Assembly (NCBI GenBank): GCA_018710805.1
Contig: DVJG01000022.1
Coordinates: 1-8,845 of the forward strand
Reading direction: 5' to 3'
Length of the DNA: 8,845 bases
DNA from: Candidatus Faecousia faecipullorum
GTDB taxonomy: Bacteria; Bacillota; Clostridia; Oscillospirales; Oscillospiraceae
A model generated the notes under the pieces. That model was not told the DNA's origin, did no database searches, and was given only the letters and a program-made list of their open reading frames with translations. Position 1 is the stretch's first letter; each line of letters starts with the position of its first letter. Of this stretch, positions 1-5,866 are shown piece by piece. Made by a program: the position numbers and the translations under genes.

Positions 1-48
1 GTGCTCCAGCTCCCAAACCAGGCGCCCTACCAACTGGGCCACACCCGG
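1..48 (-). tRNA. tRNA-Pro(UGG)-like gene, 5' part only
   Basis: Read on the minus strand from position 48, the sequence fits a tRNA 5' half. It has a 7-nt acceptor strand, U8, a perfect 4-bp D stem (GCCC/GGGC) and a D loop with A14, G18G19 and A21. The 7-nt anticodon loop TTTGGGA places anticodon UGG (proline) at 13-15. The gene runs off the window within the variable loop, so the T arm and 3' acceptor strand are not visible. The anticodon stem CCTGG/GCTGG shows two mispairs (U29-U41 and G31-G39), which is odd for a working tRNA. It could be a divergent or decaying copy. Its own promoter lies at 80-108. Confidence 0.6.
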
Positions 49-78
49 GTTTACCGCAAAATCCTTTGCGGTAAACCC
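47..78. repeat. perfect 14-bp inverted repeat abutting the tRNA 5' end
   Basis: GGGTTTACCGCAAA (47-60) is followed by a 4-nt loop (61-64) and its exact complement (65-78). It lies between the -10 of the tRNA promoter and the tRNA, and its tRNA-side arm covers the first two tRNA nucleotides. On the minus strand there is no U tract after it, so it is not a standard intrinsic terminator for the glycosyltransferase gene. On the plus strand it is followed by TATTTT. It could be an operator, a leader hairpin near the 5' processing site, or a small repeat element. Confidence 0.85.
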
Positions 79-79
79 T

Positions 80-108
80 ATTTTAGCGGAGATTGAAAGG
101 AAAGTCAA
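80..108 (-). promoter_or_regulatory. sigma-A-type promoter of the tRNA gene
   Basis: On the minus strand, -35 TTGACT (103-108) and -10 TAAAAT (80-85) are separated by 17 nt. The -35 box contains the TGA stop codon of the upstream glycosyltransferase gene (105-107). The expected start near position 72-73 falls inside the inverted repeat, so the leader RNA would still form a shortened hairpin just before the tRNA. Confidence 0.7.
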
Positions 109-1121
109 GAGAGAAAACGCTGAACGCCCCGCAAAAGGCGCATGCCCTGGTATGCCCAGGGACGGTGCAGATGATGACAGAAAAACTCCAGAACTTTCCC
201 CATAGCGCTGCCGGTGCCTGTGAGATAACTCTGCCTCTGGGTGCATTCCGGCGGAATTTTGCCGGGGTATAGCCCCATAGCGCGGAGCTTTTGCAGATGG
301 GGCTTTGCGCGGTCCCGGGGGACTTGGGCGATTTCGTATAGACTCATCCAGAGAAAGGCTGCAATCTTATTGGCGGTGGCCGGGTCCCGATGGCCGCTTT
401 CATAATACCCTAATAGAATTTCCAGGACCCGAATGTGGGAGCGGATTTTCTTCTGCTGGCTTTCAGGACTGGCGGCGGTTTCGGCGGACCCAGCATGGGT
501 CCGATAGAAATACAAAACCTGTGGAGTTTCCACGGTACGGGGATTCTGCAAATCCACTTCGTAGAGGAACACCCCATCCTCGCCGTTGGTCAGCTCGGGA
601 TAACGGAAGCACAGGCGCTTTTCCATCAGGAATTCCCGCCGCAGAAGGTTGCGCCAGATGACGGAAGACTGGTAGGAGGTGTTGCAGGGCAGAGCTCCTC
701 GGTTGGCCCGCTCCCGTTCTTCCGGGGACAGAGCGTCCACAAATTCGTAGCCCCCCAGCACGATACGGTCAAAATTCCCGGAATGGGCCAGCTCCCAAAG
801 CCCTTGCAGACAGTTTTTTTGGATGAAATCGTCCGCATCCACAAACCAGATAAATTCACCTCTCGCTGCGTCCAGACCTGCATTCCGTGTAGCTGCCACG
901 CCGCTGTTTTGCTGGAAGAGCACGCGGAGATTCTGGTGGCAGGTCTGATACCGGGAGAGAATTTCAGCGCTTCCATCCTTGGAGCCGTCGTTGACGCAGA
1001 CAATTTCGTAGGTATGCTCCGGCAGGTCCTGGTCAAGAAGGGAATTGAGGCACTCCTCAAGATAGCGCTCCCCATTGTAGACCGGAACGATGATGCTCAA
1101 AAAACAGGGATTTTCCTCCAT
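105..1121 (-). CDS. family 2 glycosyltransferase (GT-A fold)
   Basis: This 338-residue protein is a typical inverting GT2 enzyme that transfers a sugar from a nucleotide-sugar, usually to a cell-surface polysaccharide or lipid-linked acceptor. The N-terminal catalytic domain begins with SIIVPVYNGERYLEECLNSL (residues 9-28). It has the nucleotide-binding motif VNDGSKDGS (43-51) and the metal-binding DxD-type motif VDADD (94-98), preceded by the GVAATRNAGLDAARGEF block usual in this family. The C-terminal 200 residues have no recognised motif and may set acceptor choice. No membrane segment is clear, so it is likely cytoplasmic or peripheral. The start is fixed by AGAAGGAGG 7 nt upstream and a promoter at 1151-1179. 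Donor and acceptor cannot be told from sequence. It seems to be a single-gene transcript, with the tRNA downstream under its own promoter. Confidence 0.93.
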   Translation of the reverse strand: MEENPCFLSIIVPVYNGERYLEECLNSLLDQDLPEHTYEIVCVNDGSKDGSAEILSRYQTCHQNLRVLFQQNSGVAATRNAGLDAARGEFIWFVDADDFIQKNCLQGLWELAHSGNFDRIVLGGYEFVDALSPEERERANRGALPCNTSYQSSVIWRNLLRREFLMEKRLCFRYPELTNGEDGVFLYEVDLQNPRTVETPQVLYFYRTHAGSAETAASPESQQKKIRSHIRVLEILLGYYESGHRDPATANKIAAFLWMSLYEIAQVPRDRAKPHLQKLRAMGLYPGKIPPECTQRQSYLTGTGSAMGKVLEFFCHHLHRPWAYQGMRLLRGVQRFLS

Positions 1122-1150
1122 CGTGCCGCCTCCTTCTGAATTTTTCCTCC

Positions 1151-1179
1151 ATTATACCTGATTTATGGCTCAAAAGCAA
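1151..1179 (-). promoter_or_regulatory. promoter of the glycosyltransferase gene
   Basis: On the minus strand, -35 TTGCTT (1174-1179) and a perfect -10 TATAAT (1151-1156) are 17 nt apart. The expected start near 1144 gives a leader of about 23 nt before the ATG. It is back to back with the TraX promoter; the two -35 boxes are only 10 nt apart, so one regulator bound there could touch both. Confidence 0.8.
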
Positions 1180-1189
1180 GGAAAACCAT

Positions 1190-1218
1190 TTGAATTTACC
1201 GGCGGGTACTGCTATAAT
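1190..1218 (+). promoter_or_regulatory. promoter of the TraX-family gene
   Basis: -35 TTGAAT (1190-1195) and a perfect -10 TATAAT (1213-1218) are separated by 17 nt. The start is expected near 1225, and AAAGGAGA lies 7 nt ahead of the ATG at 1242. Confidence 0.85.
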
Positions 1219-1241
1219 GGCATGAAAAAAGGAGACGCGCT

Positions 1242-1931
1242 ATGAAAGAAAAAGGACTGTCTCAGGAAGGGCTGAAGCTTCTTGCCTGTTTGACCATGCT
1301 CTTAGACCACATAGGAGCCACCCTGGTTCCGGGCTGGACCCTGCGGATCATTGGCCGTCTGGCCTTTCCTATTTTTTGCTTTTTGCTGGCTGAGGGCGCG
1401 CACTACACAAAAAACCCGGCAAAATACGCTTTTCGCCTTGCCATCGGGGCGATTCTCTCGGAAATTCCCTTTGACTTTGCTCTTTTCGGCGGCTGGACCT
1501 GGTACTATCAGAGCGTTATGCTCACCATGCTCCTGGGCTTTGGTGCCCTCTTTGCCATGGGGAATTGCCAAAACGGTCTATGGAAATGCCTCATTGTGCT
1601 GCCCTTCGCCCTGACGGCGGAGTGGCTCCAAACGGATTACGGCGGAGCCGGGGTCCTGCTTATTGCCATGTTCGGCTTGACCAGGAAGATGCCCCATCGG
1701 AACCTTGTCCAGACCATAGCCATGGGAGTGCTCATCTGGTTTCTCATGCCCGGGGCCCCGGTGCCTGTGCTGGGAAGAGAAATCCCCATTGAGCTCTTTG
1801 GCATCCTTGCCATGGTCCCCATTGCCCTCTATTCCGGCAAAAAACGCACCCATAAAAAAGCCGCCCAGTGGGCCTTTTACCTTTTCTATCCGGTCCAGCT
1901 TGGGGTTTTGTACTTGATTCGCGTCCTATAA
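1242..1931 (+). CDS. TraX-family integral membrane protein
   Basis: This 229-residue, highly hydrophobic protein belongs to the TraX family, named after the F-plasmid protein that N-acetylates pilin. In Firmicutes the family is chromosomal and its role is mostly unknown; it resembles multi-pass membrane acyltransferases. Visible family marks are LKLLACLTMLLDHIG (residues 11-25, with the conserved D22-H23), GRLAFPIFCFLLAEG (38-52), SEIPFD (73-78) and the C-terminal FYLFYPVQLGVLYLIR block. About seven or eight membrane segments can be drawn. Length is normal for the family. It has its own promoter and its own terminator (1938-1966), so it is monocistronic. No conjugation genes lie nearby, so a chromosomal envelope-acylation role is more likely than pilin processing. 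The substrate is unknown. Confidence 0.94.
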   Translation: MKEKGLSQEGLKLLACLTMLLDHIGATLVPGWTLRIIGRLAFPIFCFLLAEGAHYTKNPAKYAFRLAIGAILSEIPFDFALFGGWTWYYQSVMLTMLLGFGALFAMGNCQNGLWKCLIVLPFALTAEWLQTDYGGAGVLLIAMFGLTRKMPHRNLVQTIAMGVLIWFLMPGAPVPVLGREIPIELFGILAMVPIALYSGKKRTHKKAAQWAFYLFYPVQLGVLYLIRVL

Positions 1932-1937
1932 AACAGA

Positions 1938-1966
1938 GAAGCCGCCAGGTGCTGGCGGCTTCTTTT
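1938..1966 (+). terminator. intrinsic terminator after TraX, probably bidirectional
   Basis: An 11-bp perfect stem (1938-1948 with 1952-1962, GAAGCCGCCAG/CTGGCGGCTTC) with a GTG loop is followed by a T run to 1966. On the minus strand the stem is followed by TCTGTTTT, so it can also end the minus-strand VanY-GNAT transcript, whose last stop codon is at 2000-2002. Confidence 0.92.
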
Positions 1967-1999
1967 TGCGGATTTATGGCCGTGAAGGGGAACTGTTTT

Positions 2000-2458
2000 T
2001 TATGGATTCTGCTTTTCCATAACAAAATTGGTCAGCGCAAGGCCGCCTCTCAGGACCGTCTGCTGACGGACCAGGCGGTAGCCCCGCTTTTCAAAGAAGG
2101 GTCTTGCGGTGATAGAGGCGTGGGTGGTAAACCGCTTTGCCGGAGAGCCGCCTTCCAGAGCGTCGCAGATGGCGGTGGCAACGCCTTTTCCCTGGCAGTC
2201 CTTGTGGACGTAGAGACGGTCCAGATAGCCTTCTTCGTCATCCATGTCTCCAAAGCCCAGGATGGTTCCGTCTTCTATGGCAACCAAGGTCCGGTGGGCA
2301 GAGAGAGACGCATCCCATTTGGCGGCGTCCTCCTTTCCCGTAGCCCAGACATCCAGCTGGGCAGGGGAGTAGTCCCTGGCGTTCACCGTGTGGACGGTTT
2401 CATAAAAGAGCTTCAGAATCTGCTCACAATCTGCGGGGGTATATCTGCGTAAAATCAT
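2000..2458 (-). CDS. GNAT family N-acetyltransferase (YafP-like)
   Basis: This 152-residue single-domain GNAT enzyme transfers an acyl group, normally acetyl from acetyl-CoA, to an amine. The acetyl-CoA pyrophosphate loop is QGKGVA (89-94) within motif A, LDRLYVHKDCQGKG (79-92). The late motif FFEKRGYRLV (121-130) and the ending NFVMEK match the YafP-like subgroup, where the length is normal. It is soluble and cytoplasmic. It starts 15 nt after the VanY stop codon, so both are probably on one mRNA. Its ribosome site is weak (an AGG-like run 9-11 nt upstream), which hints at lower output than VanY or coupling to its translation. The substrate cannot be predicted; a link to wall metabolism rests only on position. 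Confidence 0.93.
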   Translation of the reverse strand: MILRRYTPADCEQILKLFYETVHTVNARDYSPAQLDVWATGKEDAAKWDASLSAHRTLVAIEDGTILGFGDMDDEEGYLDRLYVHKDCQGKGVATAICDALEGGSPAKRFTTHASITARPFFEKRGYRLVRQQTVLRGGLALTNFVMEKQNP

Positions 2459-2473
2459 GATGTTCGCCTGCTT

Positions 2474-3835
2474 TCAGGTCAGTTCCCAGGGCCGCACAGC
2501 CTCGGCGCCCAGGTATTCTTCCAGGCACAGCCCGGAATCTTTCATATCCATGGAAACCTCCACACCAACATAGCGGAAGTGCCAGGGTTCGTCCACAATC
2601 CCCGTCCAGGCGGCCTTATCCGCCTGATAGCGGCGGATGAAGCCGTACTCCCAGCAGTGTTCGGCAAGCCAGAGCTTGGCGTCGTCTCCCACCAGATCCA
2701 CAGCAAGACCCAGCTGGTGTTCACTGGTCCCCGGCACAGCCACGGTTTCCAGGGCTTTCATGGTGGCTTCCTCGGGGGTGAGAGCAAAGGTGTCCATATG
2801 CTCTTGAGTGCGGGCCTCCAGAATCTCTGCCTGCTGGTCGCTGGAACGGTAGCCGGAGTTTAAGTAGATGTCATTCCCGGCGGCCTCGCAGTCCGCCATC
2901 ATTTTGATCAGGGCGTCGTAGCACCGGGAGTCCACGCTTCGCCACTCGTAGACCTCCACCGGGTCCGGAGTAAAGTAACTGGGCAAGGGGTTCTTTTCAT
3001 TGACAAGAATCACTTCAATGCCCTTTGGGCTAAAGTAGTGCCGTTCGCCGTCAATGTCATGAGGTCCCACCGCTGCACTGCCATCGGGTAGCAGGTAGTA
3101 GCGGTATTCCCCCTCCTGACGCCATCCGGTTTCCAGAAAGCCGTCTTCATTAAAGTAGTATCGCTTCTCTGCAATTTCCATCCAGAGCACAGCGAAGCCG
3201 CCTTCCGGCAGGTAGTAGCGCCGTCCGGCGGGTTCGTCTACCCAGCCTGTAACCATAGCGCCGTCCTCTCCGAAGAGATAGGGCGTCCCGTCAATTTCCG
3301 CCGCACCTGTGACCAGAATGCCGTCCTGGCCAAAATAGTAGCGATTTTCTCCCTGATCCAGGAACCCCGTGACCATGGTGCCGTCTTCGTCAAAATAATA
3401 CTGTTCGCCTTCGATTTCCTGCCAGCCGGACACCAGAATGCCCTCAGGCAGGTAGTATTTATTCCCTTGCAAGGAGAGCCAGCCAAGGGTTCGTACCCCG
3501 TCCTCGCCCAGATAATAGGTGTCGCCGTCCAAAGTCAGCCAGCCTGTGGCCATAATGCCGTCGGAATCAAAATAATAGGTACGGCTTTCAATGGACTGCC
3601 ACCCGGTCAGCGGAATTCCGCCGTCCTGAAAGTAGTATTCCCCCGTAGGAAGGGACAGCCAGCCGGATACCGGGTCACCGTGAAAATCCCGGTAAAATCG
3701 AACTCCGTCTTTTTCCACCCATCCGCTCCGGTCCACATAGGTGTCGTAGAGCATCCAGCCGCCCCAGGCAAGGGCGCCAAGAAGGAGCAGACTCAGAAGG
3801 AAGGGAAGCCATAAGATTTTCTTTTTTGTCTGCAT
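2474..3835 (-). CDS. membrane-anchored VanY-type D-Ala-D-Ala carboxypeptidase with wall-binding repeats
   Basis: This 453-residue protein should remove the terminal D-alanine from peptidoglycan stem peptides outside the cell. It has a lysine-rich start and one membrane segment (about 7-29), then twelve roughly 20-residue repeats of the glucan/choline-binding type (37-275; pattern TGW...YYF.EDG). The VanY (peptidase M15B) domain follows at about 290-430. Zinc and catalytic motifs are intact: SGYRSS (327-332), SEHQLGLAVD (371-380, with H373 and D380) and EPWHFR (416-421, with E416 and H419). A TTG start ten codons upstream is open, but it lies upstream of the expected transcription start (about 3859), and AAAGGGGG sits 7 nt before this ATG. 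The gene diverges from the 4020 operon and probably shares a transcript with the GNAT gene. VanY enzymes can give glycopeptide tolerance, but no VanR/S, H, A or X gene is here, so housekeeping wall trimming is more likely. Confidence 0.95.
   Translation of the reverse strand: MQTKKKILWLPFLLSLLLLGALAWGGWMLYDTYVDRSGWVEKDGVRFYRDFHGDPVSGWLSLPTGEYYFQDGGIPLTGWQSIESRTYYFDSDGIMATGWLTLDGDTYYLGEDGVRTLGWLSLQGNKYYLPEGILVSGWQEIEGEQYYFDEDGTMVTGFLDQGENRYYFGQDGILVTGAAEIDGTPYLFGEDGAMVTGWVDEPAGRRYYLPEGGFAVLWMEIAEKRYYFNEDGFLETGWRQEGEYRYYLLPDGSAAVGPHDIDGERHYFSPKGIEVILVNEKNPLPSYFTPDPVEVYEWRSVDSRCYDALIKMMADCEAAGNDIYLNSGYRSSDQQAEILEARTQEHMDTFALTPEEATMKALETVAVPGTSEHQLGLAVDLVGDDAKLWLAEHCWEYGFIRRYQADKAAWTGIVDEPWHFRYVGVEVSMDMKDSGLCLEEYLGAEAVRPWELT
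3011..3727 (-). repeat. twelve tandem cell-wall-binding repeats within the VanY gene
   Basis: Twelve degenerate units of 19-20 codons encode residues 37-275. Typical units are TGWLTLDGDTYYLGEDGVRT and SGWQEIEGEQYYFDEDGTMV. The first, eighth and last units are the most worn, lacking the second aromatic or the GW. Such repeats form a beta-solenoid that binds glycans or choline-substituted teichoic acids. Confidence 0.88.
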
Positions 3836-3842
3836 TTGCCGG

Positions 3843-3850
3843 CCCCCTTT
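3843..3850 (-). promoter_or_regulatory. ribosome binding site that sets the VanY start
   Basis: AAAGGGGG on the minus strand lies 7 nt upstream of the ATG at 3835. The alternative TTG at 3865 has this site downstream of it and lies upstream of the predicted transcription start, so the shorter protein is the right call. Confidence 0.8.
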
Positions 3851-3865
3851 TCCTGTGATGGACAA

Positions 3866-3894
3866 ATTGTATCATGAGGAAAGAAAATTTGCAA
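3866..3894 (-). promoter_or_regulatory. promoter of the VanY-GNAT transcript
   Basis: On the minus strand, -35 TTGCAA (3889-3894) and -10 TACAAT (3866-3871) are 17 nt apart. The expected start near 3859 leaves a 23-24-nt leader before the ATG. The -35 overlaps the first copy of the direct repeat AAGGTTCC. Confidence 0.78.
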
Positions 3895-3922
3895 GGTTCC
3901 CACAGCCTTTTCCAAAGGTTCC
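3893..3922. repeat. direct repeat AAGGTTCC, 22-bp period, in the divergent control region
   Basis: AAGGTTCC occurs at 3893-3900 and again at 3915-3922, so the copies are about two helical turns apart on the same DNA face. The first overlaps the -35 of the VanY promoter, and both lie upstream of the plus-strand -10. Same-face direct repeats are typical of response-regulator sites, but the motif is not one I recognise. Confidence 0.4.
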
Positions 3923-3966
3923 TAAGAAAACTTAATAATTTTACATATAGATTTTTTTCGGGAAAC

Positions 3967-3975
3967 TGATATAAT
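3967..3975 (+). promoter_or_regulatory. extended -10 promoter of the four-gene envelope run
   Basis: TGATATAAT is a full extended -10 element (TG at 3967-3968, TATAAT at 3970-3975). No good -35 lies 16-18 nt upstream; that stretch is AT-rich. This fits a promoter that depends on the extended -10 or on an activator bound upstream. The expected start is near 3982, giving a leader of about 38 nt to the GTG at 4020. Confidence 0.7.
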
Positions 3976-4019
3976 GGAAGGCATGATTTGCATGAAAAAG
4001 AAGAGAAAGAGGTGAGGGC

Positions 4020-4637
4020 GTGAAACTCTCCAAAATTGTTTCAGCGCTTTTCGCATTTCTGGGAATGGTGCTTGTGGCAGGAGGCATTTTCCTCAGCTTT
4101 GCCAACCGGAATGCCGGGGCCCCTGGGAGAGCGGTGCCCCAGGAGGCCAAGGACTGCGCCACGGCCTTTTTGACTGCTCTGAATGACCATGATCTGGAAA
4201 GCGCCCGGACCTATCTCTACGGAAATCCGGACCTGGGCCTTTCACAGACATCAGAAGACCCCCAGACCGCCAAGGTGTGGGAAGCCTTCCGGTCCAGTTT
4301 TGCCGTCTCGGACATCGCACCTCTCCGGGTATCCCAGTCGGAAATCCGGCTGGACTTTACCTTGACCACCCTGGAGCTGAAAGCGCTGGTGAACCTGCCG
4401 TCGCTGGCCCGGAATATCCTGGATGGAAAAGAGGATCAGGACAGCCTGTATGACGAGAACGGGACCCTGAAGCCCCAGGAGAAAACCGCCATAATGGAAG
4501 AAGCCCTGGAAAAGACTCTGGCGGAGGCGGGAAGCGTCAACCGAACCTGTACCATTTCCTTGGTGGAAGCGGAAGGCCGGTGGTGGGTCCTTCCCAATGA
4601 AAATTTGCTGTCGGCCCTTTCCGGCGGCATGGAATGA
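4020..4637 (+). CDS. membrane-anchored extracytoplasmic protein of unknown function
   Basis: I do not recognise a named family in this 205-residue protein. It starts with GTG behind a GAGGTGA ribosome site. One hydrophobic segment (about 5-27) acts as signal anchor, and the rest is predicted to face outside. The body opens with a helix, EAKDCATAFLTALNDHDLESA (near 42-62), a pattern seen at the start of NTF2/DUF4878-like domains. A beta-rich middle follows (RLDFTLTTLEL), then a helix and a final strand pair ending in GRWWVLPNENLLSAL, which also fits an NTF2-like fold. No catalytic motif is visible. The next gene follows after 9 nt, with its ribosome site overlapping this stop codon, so the two are co-transcribed and probably translationally coupled. 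A substrate-binding or partner role for the glycosidase is inference. Confidence 0.85.
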   Translation: MKLSKIVSALFAFLGMVLVAGGIFLSFANRNAGAPGRAVPQEAKDCATAFLTALNDHDLESARTYLYGNPDLGLSQTSEDPQTAKVWEAFRSSFAVSDIAPLRVSQSEIRLDFTLTTLELKALVNLPSLARNILDGKEDQDSLYDENGTLKPQEKTAIMEEALEKTLAEAGSVNRTCTISLVEAEGRWWVLPNENLLSALSGGME

Positions 4638-4646
4638 GGAGGCAAT

Positions 4647-5864
4647 ATGGGTTATCAGCCGAAATACGCCCCCCAAAAGAAAAAAGGCCCTTCCGGAGCT
4701 GCGGTGGTTCTGGCCCTGCTTCTGGTGCCGCTGTCCCTTGTCTGCACGGGAAAGCTTTTGAGCTTCCTGTACCATACCCCAGGCGAGGAAATCCAGGCGG
4801 TGACCGAGCCGATGAAAACACCGGATATGTCCATTTCAGAACAAATTGGGGACTTTGCATCCATCCAGCTTCAAAACGCCGAGGCGGCTCTGGACGGTGT
4901 GCTCCATGAGACGCAGCCGCCGGAGACGGAGCCCCCAAGAGTGATTACCCCCATTCCGGCAGATGCTCAGATGGGCCCCAAGCCTGACAGCACCAAGTAT
5001 GGCCAGGTCCAGAACCCTGCCGATATGGAAAGCGTACTAAAAGACGCCGCGTTCTTATTGAAGGACGACCCCATGTACTTTTCTGCCAGTGCCGAGCTTT
5101 TTGCCGACACCCCGGTGCGTTACTATCTGGATGACAGCATCTTTGCCGTGACCTGGAAGGAGGCCCACGACAAGTCGGTGTACACCTTCTCCGAGGTAAA
5201 GATTGCCGACCCCTCCCAGCTCCGCCGCCACCTGTCCGACGGCGCCTTTGGCTCCGGAAAGCTCTACTACCCCACGGAAATGGCCCAGACCGTCAACGCC
5301 GTGGTGGCAACCTCCGGAGACTTCTACGCCAATCGCCCGGCCTTTGGCATCATGGCCTATGAGGGCCAGGTTAAGCGCACCGTAGAGGTGGCATACGCTG
5401 AGACCTGCTACATTGACGACAAGGGCGATATGATTTTCTCCTACATGAAGGAGCTTCCCACCCAGAAGGAAGCCCAGGCATTCCTGGACGAGAATAACAT
5501 CAACTTCAGCTTGGCGTTTGGTCCCATTCTGGTGGACAACTACCAGGTCCGGGAGCTTCCCAACGTCTACGGCGTGGGAGAAATTCGAGAGGAATACGCC
5601 AGAGCCGCCCTCTGCCAGATGGCGCCGCTTCACTACCTGGTGGTGGTAGCCAACTGGGAAGGGGACCAGCCTGACGACCCAACCGTGGAGCGGTTCCAGA
5701 AAGTCGTAGCTGCCACGGGCTGTAAAATGGCCTACTGCCTGGACGGCGGACAGACCGCCACAGTGATTATGGACGGCGAACTGATCAACCGCCCGGCAAA
5801 GGGCGAACAGCGCCGTATCAGCGACATTGTCTATTTCGCCACGGCGATTCCCGAGGGAGGCTGA
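4647..5864 (+). CDS. membrane-anchored phosphodiester glycosidase (NAGPA-like)
   Basis: This 405-residue protein belongs to the phosphodiester glycosidase (NAGPA-type, PF09992-like) family. The human member removes GlcNAc from GlcNAc-phosphomannose; bacterial members are thought to act on sugar-phosphodiester links in exopolysaccharide or wall polymers. A basic N-terminus leads into one membrane segment (about 16-43), then a proline/glutamate-rich stalk (about 84-120) and the domain (about 180-400). Family marks are NAVVATSGDFYANRPAFG (217-234, where the family usually has NGDFY or NGGFF), FGPILVDN (291-298), YARAALCQ (317-324), HYLVVVANW (329-337) and LDGGQTATVIMDG (365-377, normally LDGGxSSTM). 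The AGGAGG site is only 4 nt from the start. The next gene begins 2 nt after the stop. The fold call is firm; activity on a particular polymer is not known. Confidence 0.92.
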   Translation: MGYQPKYAPQKKKGPSGAAVVLALLLVPLSLVCTGKLLSFLYHTPGEEIQAVTEPMKTPDMSISEQIGDFASIQLQNAEAALDGVLHETQPPETEPPRVITPIPADAQMGPKPDSTKYGQVQNPADMESVLKDAAFLLKDDPMYFSASAELFADTPVRYYLDDSIFAVTWKEAHDKSVYTFSEVKIADPSQLRRHLSDGAFGSGKLYYPTEMAQTVNAVVATSGDFYANRPAFGIMAYEGQVKRTVEVAYAETCYIDDKGDMIFSYMKELPTQKEAQAFLDENNINFSLAFGPILVDNYQVRELPNVYGVGEIREEYARAALCQMAPLHYLVVVANWEGDQPDDPTVERFQKVVAATGCKMAYCLDGGQTATVIMDGELINRPAKGEQRRISDIVYFATAIPEGG

Positions 5865-5866
5865 CC

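Noticed and set aside
435..1139. Long plus-strand open frame opposite the glycosyltransferase gene
   Set aside because: It is the antisense shadow of a gene with clear GT2 motifs, a ribosome site and a promoter; its protein shows no family features.
1242..1931. Part of a conjugative element, because of TraX
   Set aside because: No relaxase, coupling protein, pilin or integrase lies nearby, and TraX-family genes are frequent on Firmicutes chromosomes.
1868..2452. Plus-strand open frame across the TraX terminator and GNAT gene
   Set aside because: It runs through a strong terminator and is antisense to a well-conserved GNAT gene.
2474..3835. Vancomycin resistance cluster
   Set aside because: Only a VanY-type enzyme is present; no VanR/S, VanH, ligase or VanX gene is in the window, and VanY-like enzymes are common in Clostridia without resistance.
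3924..3935. Short inverted repeat TAAG-AAAA-CTTA in the divergent region
   Set aside because: Four-base arms in AT-rich DNA are expected by chance; no further symmetry supports an operator.
5055..5633. Minus-strand 192-codon open frame inside the glycosidase gene
   Set aside because: It is antisense to the conserved glycosidase domain; long frames are expected from GC-biased third positions, and it has no promoter or recognised motif.
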